Shown here one piece after another: positions 17,690 to 29,265 of a stretch of DNA of 64,000 nucleotides; position 1 is the first letter of the stretch, and every line of letters starts with the position of its first letter. Both the position numbers and the translations under genes were made by a program. The stretch is from positions 19,899,743 to 19,963,742 of the forward strand of contig CM028333.1 of assembly GCA_016647705.1 (NCBI GenBank). The letters are read 5' to 3'. This DNA comes from Eucommia ulmoides (lineage: Eukaryota > Streptophyta > Magnoliopsida > Garryales > Eucommiaceae). The notes below the pieces were generated by a model. It had not been told where the DNA came from, did no database searches, and saw nothing but the letters and a program-made list of their open reading frames with translations.

Positions 17690-17900
17690 TGACTGGACCA
17701 AGTAGCAGGAAATCTCTATATCTCTGAGTTAACAGGTAGGTCGACCAGCCAAGAGAAAATGAACTCTCTGTATCTCCAAGTTGATCGGTGAAAGTAAATC
17801 AAACTCTCTGAAACTTCAAGTCGACAGATAAGTCGACCGATGAATGCAACAGCTTTAATCCTGAATCTAGCAGTCGACTGGTCAGTCGACTGAGGGCGTT
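17690..17900. repeat. GTCGAC-punctuated tandem repeats in solo LTR 1
   Basis: Imperfect ~60 bp units each carry paired GTCGAC/GTCGACC-like palindromes followed by AACTCTCTG. Solo LTR 2 has the same arrangement at 27600-27805. They lie in the 5' part of the LTR, where enhancers usually sit. Confidence 0.7.
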
Positions 17901-18952
17901 GTTTCAAGATTCTGTGAATTCTGAAATCATATCTAAAAGTAGCCGTTTTTTGTTGGGATTTAAGAGAGATTTTGGGGCTATTATTATATTTAAAATATGT
18001 TTCACCTAATGTTTAAATCCTATTGATTTAGTTCATTAATTTTTAATGTTTCTCAATTTGGTACATAAAATTAATTTTATTCTAATTAATTGAGATTGAA
18101 AAATATTTTAGAGGCTTAATTAAAAGTTTTAAAAGCTATTATTAAGTGTATTGAACCAAACTGAAGTCATGATGATATGTGGGGTCTAAGAGAGTATTTA
18201 ATTATCATGACACATGGGAACTAGCCGTTAGAGAGCTGATTTATTTCCCATATATATAGACCTGCGAATTTCATAAATCATTAATTAATATCAAGAGAAC
18301 TAAAAGAGTTAAGATTATTTGTGAGCTTTTATAAGAGTTATTATTCGGAGATATTGTGTGAGTTATTCTGAGAGGCGATCTTGAAGATCAATTGTTATTA
18401 ATCTTTGCTACTACCGGATCTGAAGTTATATCGCTTTATTTATTCTTTCTGTGGATTTCGGGTGAGATCTTTCTAATTACTTTCTATTGTGCATTATTTG
18501 TTTAATTTTGGAAATTGATCTTTAAAAATTGTTTCTAAGTTTTATTGGAGAAAATAATTTATAAACAATATCTTGAATCTGATTACGTACTCAATTATTT
18601 GCTACTTATCTTTTGTTTAAAATCAGATTTTCAATCTCACACTTTTCTATCACTAGATTTGGAATATTAATCGAGTTTTAATTTATCTGGGATAGTAGAA
18701 GCTCCGAGTGAGATAATCTGCTTATTAATTTGTATTGATGAGTAGTGTGACAAATTAAATACTGTTGGGGGTATTTAATCAAAGGGTAGCCGGTTTTCAG
18801 TCTCTTTCTGTAAAGAGATTGAGATAGTAATTCTTCCTAAATAGAATTGATTTTGAGTGAATTTTGTAAAGGTTCCATCCTTACTTGGGAAAAGGATAGT
18901 TGGAGTATTTTTTGTGAGGTTTTAATTCTTGAGCCTAAGGTATAAAAAGAAT

Positions 18953-21564
18953 GGATTTTCCTCCAAAAGTCCCATTTTTAAAGTAGACAATTTTTTAAGT
19001 CTCAACCTTTTTGGAGGGTGATCAAAACTCTCATTTTAAGTTTTTTGGCTTGAAAGGTCCTATGTTGAGTTGGCAATTTTTTTTGTTTTTCTTTTTTGCC
19101 CCTCGTTCATTTAAATCTAGCCCTAATTTCTTTAGGATGCCCCACTCATTGCGTCCGTCTGTCTCTCCCGTCCGTCTCTATCAGCAGCTCACGCCGCTCT
19201 CGCCATATCTCGCAGCCACCGCTCTCGTCATAGCTCGCCGTCGTTGTCCTCTCCTTAGCTCGCCGATGGTCTACGGTTCTTCAAAATCGTGAGTCGCCGT
19301 CGATAGATCTGGCGACGAAAAGAAAAAGAACGAACGAGGTGACAATAAACGAGCAAAGGCGAAGCACGAAGTGTGACGGCTGAACTCGATCGGTGTTCAG
19401 ATCTACAATAAAATCGTTGCCTTCACCGCCATCACCCTCTTCCTCGCCGTCGTCACCATCACTGCCTGAACGATTTTAGGTATTTTTTCTTTTCTTTTTG
19501 TTTTTTCTCTTTGAATTTTGATCATATCTGATCAAATGAACTCAAATGATCGTTTTCATTTGAGTTCCCTCATTTGAGTTGGATAAAATCTAGCCTAGAT
19601 CTATCTAAATCTAGCCATCACCAGTCGATTCTGAATTTTGATGGAGAGGCAGTGGCACCAGCGTTTTTCACTATTGTCCACCCGTCGCCCTGAATTTCTT
19701 TCTCAAGGTAATTTCCTATTTCATCATACATAAATTCCTTTTGGTTGTTGTTTGTTTGCGTTTGCTGTTGCATTGGTTGTTGTTGCTTTGTGATTATACA
19801 GCATGTGTGAACGATTTTTGGTATTTTTTTATTTTTTTTTTCTGGTTACTGTTTGTTTGGTGTTGCTATTGCATTTGGTTGTTGTTGCTTGTGATTATAC
19901 GATTGTGTTTTGATTCAACTAATAGAGATAAGTGCTTATCCATTGATTGATTCTAGTTGATATCTCCTAATTGATTTTGAGTGGATATCCACTGACAAAT
20001 TTGGAATGTGTTTTGTTCATAGATTTAATGGTTTTCATTTCAGGATAGCTCTAGTGGATTTTTACTTAGATTTCTTCAATAGAGATTTCTTAATTATGTT
20101 CTTGTGTGTGTGTATGAATTTCTGATCGATTTGTCTTAGTATATTCGTCTTGACACACTTTTTTTTAGGTATTTTTTGCTTATTTTTGGTCTTCATGTAT
20201 GGTGGTTCTTCCGTTTTGTTGAATGTCACGGGCTTGAATGAGGAAAGTTATTTTCCTCATTTTTCATGTTATTATTCATCAAACATTGTCAATAGAGGTA
20301 AGTGGATATCCACTAATTGATTCTAATGGATATCTACTAATGATTCCAGTGGATATATCCTGACTAATTTTGAGTGGATATCTAGTGACAAATTTGAAAT
20401 GTTTGATTGTTTATCAAACCTAACTAAATAAAGTTAGTGGATATCCACTGATTTTTTTAGTGGATATTTAGTTTTTCAGTGGATGTTCATTGCTTGTGTA
20501 ATTTTTTAAAATGGAATTTAAAATTTTGCATACCTCATGTTCAAATGGATTTCCACCCTTTTTTAAAATATTGATTAGGTTTTTTTTTTAAAGAAATATC
20601 TCATATTTTGAATTGTTGATTTATGGATAAATTTGATTTTCAATAGGTATCCGTAATTTTAAGTGGATTTTTTTTTTAAAAAAAAATTATGTTTAGAATA
20701 TTTTTTCGTCGCCGTCAATTTTAATGTGGCTAAAAAATTTATGCTTGAAGACCGATGAAGATAGTGTGACGATTGGCGGTGTGACGATTGGCGAAGATGA
20801 CGAACGTCAATTGTCTTAATTTTCAGTGGATTTCCACTTAATTTTTTTTGTGAATTTCCACTTAGGGGTTAAGTGGATCTATGTAATTTTTCAGTGGAAT
20901 ATAACTGAAGATTAATTCAGTAGACTTTTTATTTTCTGGTTTCTCTAATTCTTTATATTTTAAAATGCTCATAGAATATTTTAAAAAATAAACTAAAATT
21001 AAAATTAAATTAAGTGAAAAATAATGTAAGTGGATATCTACTAAATATAATTAAGTGGATATCCACTTAATGGATAAGTGGATATCTACTTAAATATCCA
21101 TTAAGTAGATATCTACTTAATGGATATTTAAGTGGATATCTACTAAATACAATTAAGTAGATATCTACTTAATGGATATTTAAGTAGATATCTACTTAAT
21201 TGATTTTTAAAATTGTTTTAAAGGAATTTTTAATTTAAATAGAATTTAATTTTTAATTTTTTATATTTTAAAATGTTCATAGAATACTTAAAAAAATAAA
21301 ATTAAGTGAAAATATAATTCGGGTATTTATGATATTTTACAAAAAAATTATTTTTAAGAAAAATAAAATTTGAAGTTTTGAAATATGTTAGGAGTTTTGA
21401 AAAAAAATAAAAAAAATAGCCAAAATGGCATTTTTGTAAGTTTTGTAGCCATTAAAGGTAATTTAGGAAGACTAAATATGGTTGGTACTTTTGGAATGAC
21501 TCTAAAAAGTATGGGACCTAGAAAATAGTTTTTTGAAGAAATAGGACTCCTCAAAATTTTTCCC
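18953..21564. mobile_element. Mutator-like element C inside solo LTR 1
   Basis: A 10-bp duplication TAAAAAGAAT flanks it (18943-18952 and 21565-21574) and the solo LTR sequence resumes on both sides. Ends are weakly inverted: GGATTTTCCTCC...AAAGTCCC at left, GGGAAAAATTTTGAGGAG with AGTCCTATTT on the right complement. The 5' part (about 19100-19470) is GC-rich with CGCCGTCG/CTCGCC text that could be a captured host fragment, but no protein family is recognisable. A TTGTTGTTGCTT segment is duplicated at about 19741-19800 and 19850-19910. The 3' part is an AT-rich palindrome array. Confidence 0.7.
20290..21200. repeat. Dispersed AAGTGGATATCCACTT palindrome array
   Basis: The motif GTGGATATCCAC and variants such as AGTAGATATCTACTT recur many times, densest at 21020-21200 where units alternate orientation and overlap TTAAGTAGATATCTACTTAA. 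Each unit is self-complementary. No coding frame. It belongs to element C. Confidence 0.8.
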
Positions 21565-22678
21565 TAAAAAGAATTAGGTTGTGATTATCTCTGTAATAGA
21601 ATTAGGTTATTCTTGAGTTTGTAAAAAGTAGAGGTTATTCTTGAGTCTGGATTTTTTTTTTCTTTGTAAAGGTTGATTCTGAGCTTGTGAAAAGAATCAT
21701 TGTGAGGGTTTGGTTCTTACCTGTAAAAGAATCTTGAGTATTAATGGGTGTGAATCTCCGTGGGGCTCAGGGGACTTAACTAGCCAAGAGTAGTTTGGTG
21801 AATCAGGATATATCTTGGTGTACTGCATTATTTAATTTGTTTATTTTTATTGTTTGGTGTGCACATAGTTGATTATTTAATTCCGCTGTGATATAAAGAT
21901 AATAATTAATTTAGGATTAAAATTAATAATTTGATTTATTAAAGTTTTATTCTGATAAATTTTTAATTATCCAATTCACTCCCATCTCTTGAGTATTCCA
22001 CTAAGCCAACACAAGAGTTAATCACACTTTATCTCCCTGTGGTTTAGCCCATTTGTACTTTACTCCAATGTGGTTTAAACGTCTTCACTTACTCTCCCTG
22101 TGGTTATTGGGTTTAAGTGCAAAGGTTACTCCGTTAAGGGAAAACATGAAATGTCGATTTTGTCCTTCCATAATTATTCACAATTATTGGGGTGTAAAGT
22201 GTAATTAACTCTTAGCTCCTTCAAAAAATTCCTTCTCTTGCCAGCCACAATCCATCGTGCTGACCACTTTTTTTTACTTCATTTCCCTCCTCACCCCATC
22301 TCCGGCAAACCAACCCCTCTATATTATTTTATTTCAACTTCTCCATCTCTCACCCCATCCATATCTCCAGCGACCCACCTTCTCCATCTCCGGGGACCCA
22401 CCCACCCACATTGTCTCTTTCCTCGGTAAGAAATAAAAAGCGTCTACCAAACATTCCTCCATTGATAAACCTCATCCAAGCTCATATACATATATATCTA
22501 GAGATAGAGAAAAATTGAGAAATTCACTCTTAAATGCCTGTTTAACCTCTCTATAAATTCACTCTAAAAAAAAAGGATTAATCGAATTGAACGAACTTAG
22601 ACCCTAGACAATTCAAAAAATATGTAATTTCTGAAATTGAAGATATATATCTACGTATAAGAATATATTGACAGTTAT

Positions 22679-22682
<4 letters not shown>

Positions 22683-22722
<40 letters not shown>
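22683..22722. repeat. (TA)n microsatellite, left side
   Basis: About 20 TA units directly before the inverted-repeat element at 22723. The matching right tract is 23712-23749. Confidence 0.9.
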
Positions 22723-22724
<2 letters not shown>

Positions 22725-23708
22725 CCATTGATCTCCCCAGTCATTTTGCACTATACCAGATACCTCCCCTGTCATTTTGTAAATACCAAAGACTTCCCCT
22801 GTCTTTTTCTCAAATACCACTTACCTCCCTTATTGATTAAAAAATAATAAAAAAATTATTATAATACCAATTTTACCCTTGACTATTTAAAAATAATTAA
22901 ATAATTAAAAACTAAAATACATAAAATAACCCTTTTAATTTATATATATATTCATTGCCACTTCCTACCACCGTACCCACCACCGCCATCACCTCCTACT
23001 GCCCTTACCATCCACCTCCTGCTGCCCTCTCCCACCACTTCCCACCACCACCACCCACCCAACACCATCTCCCTCCACCCGCCGCCACCACCACTCACCA
23101 CCCTCCGCCGTCGCCCATCACTACCCACCACCCGCCGCCACCACCTACCACCCTCCGCCACCTCCCACCGCTGCCACCCACCACCTTCCACCGCCACTTC
23201 CCACCCCCATTTTAAAAAATATATTTTTTCAACCATTTCATTAAAAAAAAAAAAAAAAAAAAACCCTTTCGTTAACCTTTTTTCTCTCTCTCTTCGGTGG
23301 TGGTGAGGGTTGGTGGTGGCGGCGGTGGGCGGTGGCGGTGGGTAGTAGTGGCGACGATAGGTAGTGGCAGGGGAGTTGGGCAGTGGGTGGTGGGAGGTGG
23401 CGGTGGGAGTTGGGCGGTGGAAGGGTGGCGGAGGGTGGTAGGTGGTAGCGGCGGTAGGAAGTGATGGTAGGTGATGGGAGTTGGGTGGTGGTGAGAGGTA
23501 AATATAATTATTTAAAAAATTAATGGTAGAAAATATAATTTTATAAATATAGGGGTGCTAATGAATTTTTTTAAAAAAATAACCTAAGGGCAATTTTGTC
23601 CAAAGGGAGGTAAGTGGTGTTTGAACAAAAAAATATGGAAAGTCTCTGATATTTGTAAAATGACATGAGAGATATCTGGTATAGTGCAAAATGATAAGGT
23701 AGGTCAAT

Positions 23709-23711
<3 letters not shown>
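22723..23711. mobile_element. Long-TIR foldback element inserted in a TA repeat
   Basis: Inverted termini of about 108 bp: left CCATTGATCTCCCCAGTC..., right complement TCATTGACCTACCTTATC..., sharing CATTTTGCACTATACCAGAT and ACCACTTACCTCCC. Internally a CCACC-rich stretch (about 22960-23205) faces a GGTGG-rich stretch (about 23292-23490), so the whole element can fold back. Flanking TA runs hide any target duplication. Pro-rich frames here are artefacts of the repeat. Confidence 0.8.
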
Positions 23712-23752
<41 letters not shown>

Positions 23753-24304
23753 TTTGGCTCGATTTTGTTGGATAATTGGGGTTTACATTTAACGTTGTTT
23801 GTTCGTATTCTATTCATTGCTGTATTGGACTTTTAATTATCGAAGATACAAACCCAGAAGATTCAAATCTAGAGAGAGAGAGAGATTTATGTTGTTGAGA
23901 GAAAGACAATGGACGATTGAGGGTGCCGGCGTGGTAGATAGTGGTCAGCGTGGTCGATGGTGGATGGTTGAGGGTGGCTAGCGTGGTAGATGGTGGAGGG
24001 TGGACGATGTTCGGAGCAGGCTTAGGTGTGAACGGAGGTTGAGAAGGAAGCAGATGAGGCGACGACTCTTGAGATGAGAGAAGAGAAAGAGGAGAGAGAG
24101 AGAAGAGGGACAAACTTCCACAGAGAGAGAGAGAGGAGAGAAAAAATCAAGTGGGTTTAATTTTTTTTAAGTATTTTTGACACTTTATATCCCTAAAGTT
24201 TGACCATTATTTCTTTTATTGTTTAATAAAAATAAGAATTTTTTTTTTGTCTTTTAGTTTTTACTCTTTTTTATTTCGTTTTTTTTATAAAAATTTTAAA
24301 AAAG

Positions 24305-24730
24305 GTTACAATTCAATTGAAATATTTTTAAATGAAATTAAATTTAATTTCAATTGAATTCAATTCAATTAAAAATATTTTTACTTGAATTCAATTGAAA
24401 TTAAATTCAATTGAAATTAAAAATATTTTTAATTGAATTGAAATCAATTGAAATATTTTTAAAAATTGAAATTAAAAATATTTTTAATTGAATTGAAATC
24501 AATTCAAAATATTTTTAATTGAATTAAACTCAATTGAAATATTTTTACTTGAATTCAAGTAAAAATATTTCAATTTAATTGAAACATTTTTAAAAATTGA
24601 AATTAAAAATATATTCAATTTAGTTGAAAATATTTTTAATTTCAATTTTTAAAAATATTTCAATTGAATTCAAGTAAAAATATTTTTAATTGAATTAAAT
24701 TAAATTCAATTTCATTTAAAAATATTTCAA
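24305..24730. repeat. ~410 bp AT-rich inverted repeat (AATTGAATT/AAATATTTTT units)
   Basis: Alternating AAAAATATTTTT and CAATTGAATTC blocks. The left flank (24319-24400) is the near complement of the right flank (about 24650-24730), sharing TTTTTACTTGAATTCAATTG. It can form a large cruciform. It lies in the body of Mutator-like family A copy 1. Confidence 0.8.
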
Positions 24731-24997
24731 GGAAGAGGAAACAAAATACACAATAACCCCTCAAAATATTGAATATTATATACATAAACATGGAGGGTAA
24801 AATGGGAACAAGAAAAATGCATTTTGGAGGGAAAAAAAATACAAAAAACACATCCATCCTCATAACTGGCGCGTGACCCGCACATCTGTCAACTTTGACA
24901 AAAAGTGTTAGATTTGCACTTAGACTCAAGACCACAGGGGAGTAAGTGGCGACGTTTGAACCACAAGAGGGTGAAGTGTAATTAACCCAAAAAACAA

Positions 24998-25697
24998 TGA
25001 TTTGAGATTTGAGTTTTGTATAAAATTAAAAGGCTCGGTATTAAAATCATTTAAAAAATGGCGATTTTGTTTTTAATTTTGGGTTTGGTATATACCTAAC
25101 GGTTTTGGGGAACAATTACGAAAAAATGTTCATGATTTTTATTTTTACAAATAATATTCTAAATTCTTTAGTTTTGTTTTGTTTGTTTATTTATTTATTT
25201 TATTTCGATTTTTCTACTTGTAATCGTTTTAAGAATAGCATGAAAGAAAAAGAAAAAAAAATAATAAAAGTTGTATAATAAATGCATCAAACTTATAAGA
25301 GAAATAAATAAAAATTATAAGAAAAAAAAAAATAGAAGAACAAAAAGAAAAAAACTCAAAAAAAAAGAGGATGAGATTTGTTTATTTTTTTTGAAGTTAA
25401 CAGTTTTACGAAAAAAATTGTGTGATTACATTTTTATAGAAGAACATTTTTTTTTAACGAATTTTTCTGTTTTAAAATCAAACACTTTTTTAACAATGTT
25501 TTAAAAATTAGACCGATCATCGAACTGGAAAAGTTACCGAGTCATGGGTCACCGGTTCAACCGGCAGGTGAACCGGTGTTAAACCGTGATATCATAATTA
25601 CATCATTAATAAATATATATATATAAACCAAGTATTAGTATTTTACTGCGCCCCTGTTTTGTTCTTCATTTCCCTTTGATATTAAGTAAATACATAA
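24998..25697. other. Unclassified repeat DNA including dispersed repeat X copy 1
   Basis: Segment 25106-25500 (GGGGAACAATTACG through TTTTAAAATCAAACAC) matches 29266-29640 with moderate divergence. At about 25505-25600 there is ACCGGTTCAACCGGC...GAACCGGTG, an inverted pair typical of decayed plant transposons. No gene seen. Confidence 0.6.
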
Positions 25698-25706
25698 TAT
25701 ATTAAA

Positions 25707-26671
25707 GGAGAAATTACATTTTAAACCCTCTAGGTATTAACACTTTTCTAATTGGTCACTCTCAGTTTAAGCATTTCATTTTAAACCCTCTATGTATCAG
25801 CATGTTTTTATTTGATCCTTCCGTCAAAAAATCTGTTAAAACTAACATAATAGAAAGACAAAACTGTCATTTTACACATTTTTCTACTTTTTAATGATTT
25901 TTCCTTTTTCTTTTTTTCCCTACATTTCTCTCTCTCCCGCTCAATTCTCTATCTTTCTCCCTCTTATCTCATTCCCTCTCTCTCTTTCTATTCATTCTTT
26001 CCTCTTCTTCTCTCCCTCCTTCCCTCCCTCTCTCTCTCTCCCCGCCGACCCGAACAAAGGGTGTTTTCAGCCCCTCTTTCGGGGGTATTTCCACCCCTAA
26101 AACAGGGGGTGAACCACCCTCTGTTTCGGGGGTGAAAGCACCCCCTTCAACAGGGGGTGTTTTCACCCCCTGTTGCGTAGGGTGGTTTTATGCAACAGGG
26201 GGTGGTTTACACCCTTCAACAGGGGGTGGAACCACTCCCTGTTTCGAGATAGTTCCACCCCAAAACAGGGTGTGAACCACCCCTGTTTCGGGAGTGATTC
26301 CACCCCCTATTGTCACCCCCTATAACAGGGGGTGGTTCCGGCAGGCGGGGAGAGTGAGAAAAAGAGAAAATGAAGAAGAGGGAGAGAGCAAAGGAGGAAG
26401 AGAGAGAGAATGTCTTGAGGGGGAGAGAGAGAGATATATATAGGTCAAAGAAAAAAAAGAAAAACAAAAAAAAGAAAAAAAATATTAAAAAATAAAATAA
26501 TATAAAATGACGATTTTGTCCTCACAATTCTGTTAGTTTTAATAGTTTTTTTTACAGAAGGACCAAATAAAAACGTGCTGATACATAGAGGGTTTAAAAT
26601 GAAACGCTCAAACGGAGATGGATCAATTAAAAAAGTGTCAATACCTGGAGGATTTACAATGTAATTGCCCT
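25707..26671. mobile_element. Mutator-like long-TIR foldback element B (965 bp)
   Basis: Perfect 9-bp duplication TATATTAAA at 25698-25706 and 26672-26680. Inverted termini of about 150 bp share AATTACATT, CCTC.AGGTATT.AC and GGTTTAAAATG blocks. Next inward are CTCTCTCCC-rich DNA on the left and GGGAGAGAG-rich DNA on the right, again complementary. The core is a G/C-rich palindrome array. No transposase. Confidence 0.9.
26045..26345. repeat. AACAGGGGGTGGTTCCACCCC palindrome-like array
   Basis: About ten units alternate between CAACAGGGGGTG and CACCCCCTGTT orientations, separated by TTTCGGGGGTGAA-like spacers. The array is GC-rich in AT-rich surroundings and forms the core of element B. Frames are open by chance and match nothing known. 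Confidence 0.8.
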
Positions 26672-26680
26672 TATATTAAA

Positions 26681-27166
26681 AGCAAAACAACATGAATGAA
26701 ATTAAGAGGAGCAAATAAAAAAGAAAATGGATTGAAATTAAGAGCAATGAATCAAAATGAAAATGAAGCAAATCAATCTAAATCATGTTAACAAAAATTA
26801 ACAATTTTACATCTATAACAATTATATAAACAAGATCAAGAACAATCAACTGAACAAGAACTCAAGAACCAAAATCCTCTCTAAACACATTGATTTAAAC
26901 AAATCAAATAAATAACAATCAACAGCTCAAGAGTCAAGAACAAATTCTAAATTTATAAATATTAAACAAATTAAACAAAATATAAATTTTAGAAACAAAA
27001 ACACTTACTACTGAGTCGGAGGATGCATAAGCAAGGACAGAAAAATACTTACAGCTGATTCGGAGCCCGTCGGAATAGGAGGTTGCATGAGTTTGTCGTC
27101 GCCTCGTCAGCTGATGTCGGACATAAAAACAAGACAAATGTAATTCATGATTACTTTTTTGGGGAA
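26681..27166. other. AT-rich DNA without recognised feature
   Basis: A-rich text with CAAGAACAATC/CTCAAGAACC repeats (about 26830-26945). The last bases before 27167 continue repeat X copy 2, into which solo LTR 2 inserted. Confidence 0.5.
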
Positions 27167-29265
27167 TGTTGATCCTAAGATTTTGATTAACAATTAAGTA
27201 TTGATGATTTGATGAAACTAATATTTAATTGAGTGTTTCAGTGATTTAAAGTTCCAGTAATGAAGATGTGAAATTAAATGGATGAAAAATGAAGATGTCA
27301 AGATGATGAAGAAGAATTAAGAGTTTGAAGATATTAGGGAAAACAACCCAGGTGATTCTTAACTCTTAATATCTCATTTAGGAACACACACATGGCACAA
27401 AATGTATTTTATCATTTATGTGTGTTTTGGTTAAGTGAAATTATTTGCTTCTATGTGAATTGAAAAGAAATAATTTTGAATGAATAAAATGAAATATAAG
27501 AATATTAGTGGAGATTATTTAAGAGAGAAAATGGATAAAGGGACGAAATCGTAAAAGAAAATGAGTTAAAAATGAATTTAAAGAAGAGATCCAATGACAG
27601 TAATCGACTGGTAAGTCTACCAGACGTAGAAGCTGAAAGGTCCTGTATCTCTTAGTCGACCGACCATTTGGGATGAACTCTCTGAATTGAGTAGTCGACT
27701 GACAAGTCGACCGGTGAAAGTAAGATGAACTCTCTGAATTGAATAGTCGACCAAGCGGTCGACCGATGAACTCCATTGGCTACAATCTGAAATGGGCAGT
27801 CGACTGAATGTGTAGTTTCAAGATACTGTTTGATCCGAGTTTAAATCCAAAAGTAGCCATTTTTTGTTAGGATTTGAGAGAGATTTCGAGGATATTCTCT
27901 ATATTTAAGATATGGTTCATATTCTAATTAAATCATTTTAATACGATTCATTAAATATTAATATTTCTCAATTTGGTACTTGAAATAGATTATATACTTA
28001 TTTATTTAGATTGAGAAATACTTTAGGGATTTAATTGAGAGTTTTGAAAGATATTTTTAAGTGGAATTGAACCTAAATGAAGTCCTTATGATATAAGGGG
28101 TCTATAAGAGCTTTTAATTGTCATGACACTTGTAAACTAACCATTAAAAGGCTGATTACATGTTCTTTTATATAGACTTGCGAATTTCATATATCAATTA
28201 AGGAGTAATCAAGAGAGAAATCATATCATATCATTTGTGAGCTATTATAAGAGTCATCATTCTGAGATATTGTGAGTTTTTTTGAGAGACGATCTTGAAG
28301 ATCAATTGCTATTAATTTTTGCTGCTACCGGATTTAAAGTTACATCGTTCTAATCATTCTTTCTGTAGATTCCGGGTGAGATCTTTCCAATTATATTCTT
28401 TCATTGCATTATTTGATTATTCTATATTTGAAAATTGATCTTAGAAATTGTTTCTGATTTTTGAAGAAAATATTTTTACAAACAATTTTTTTAATCTGAT
28501 TACGTGCTCCAATTTGCTATCCATATTGTTGTTAAAATCAGATTTTTGTATCTCACGTATTTCTATCATTAGTTGGGATATTAATTGAATTATTATTTAT
28601 CTGGGGTAGTAGAAGCTCCGAGTGAAATTTACTTCTTATCAATTTTTGTATTGGTGAGTTGTGACGGGTTAAATACCATTGGGGGTATTTAATCAAGGGT
28701 AGCCAGATTTCAGTCTCTTCCTGTAAAGAGATTGAGATAGTGATTTTTCTTGAATAAGAATTGTGTTTTGAGTGATTTGTAAATGTTCCATCATTACCTG
28801 TGAAAATTATAGTTGGAGTGTTTGTGAGAAATTTTGATTCTTGAGCGTTAGTGTTAAAAAGGATTAGGTTATTCTTTAACCTGTAAAAAGTAGAGGTTTT
28901 TTTTTAGCTTGGGAAAAGGATATTGTAAAGGTTGATTCTGAGCCTATAAAAGAATCGGTGTGAGGGTTTGGTTCCTACCTTTAAAGGAATCTTGAGTATT
29001 AGTGGGTGCGAATCTCCGGGGGCTCAAAGAACTAGACTAACCAAGAGTAACTTGGTGAATTAGGATATATCTTGGTGTGCTGCAATATTTACTTTGTTAT
29101 TTTTGTTGTTTGTGTGTGCACCTAGTTGATTAATTAATTTTGCTGTGATATAAAGATAATAATTAATTTAAGAATAAAATTAATTATTTGATTTATTGAA
29201 GTTTTATTCTGATTTTTTTAATTACCCAATTCATCCCTCCTCTTTAGTATTCTACTGGGCCAATA
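27167..29265 (+). mobile_element. Solo LTR 2 (family alpha)
   Basis: 2,099 bp, starting TGTTGATCCTAAG and ending GGGCCAATA, with the final CA of the family changed to TA. Perfect 5-bp duplication GGGAA at 27162-27166 and 29266-29270. It aligns with solo LTR 1 throughout, e.g. GAGACGATCTTGAAGATCAA-type text near 28285 and GTAGAAGCTCCGAGTGA near 28610. No adjacent internal region. GTCGAC repeats at 27600-27805. Confidence 0.9.

Larger units (their letters stand above)
17224..22011 (+). mobile_element. Solo LTR 1 (family alpha), interrupted by a Mutator-like element
   Basis: Begins TGTTGATCCTAAG and ends AAGCCAACA (TG...CA). Flanks CAAGG (17219-17223) and CAAGA (22012-22016) differ at one of five bases. 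Without the 18953-21564 insert it is about 2.17 kb. It aligns along its length with solo LTR 2 (27167-29265). No primer-binding site, polypurine tract or internal coding region adjoins it, so it is most likely a solo LTR left by recombination. It includes GTCGAC-rich repeats at about 17690-17900. Confidence 0.85.
17222..24988. mobile_element. Mutator-like long-TIR element, family A copy 1, carrying later insertions
   Basis: The 9-bp duplication AAAAAACAA is found at 17213-17221 and 24989-24997, as expected for Mutator-like elements. The left end (GG at 17222-17223, resuming at 22015) and the right end are inverted repeats of about 100 bp: left TTAATCACACTTTATCTCCC and following text, right complement GGGTTAATTACACTTCACCC. 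No transposase. Solo LTR 1 interrupts the left end after two bases, and another inverted-repeat element (22723-23711) sits in a TA run within it. The non-inserted body is about 2 kb. A related copy lies at 33929-35630. Confidence 0.85.

Noticed and set aside
22952..23236. Pro/His-rich or Trp/Gly-rich open frames
   Set aside because: Low-complexity translations of CCACC repeats within a foldback element.
26045..26345. CRISPR-like array
   Set aside because: Unit lengths and spacers vary, units alternate in orientation, the setting is a plant transposon and no cas genes exist.
25969..26467. Open frames over the GGGGGTG array
   Set aside because: Consequence of repeat units without stops; palindromic design argues against coding.
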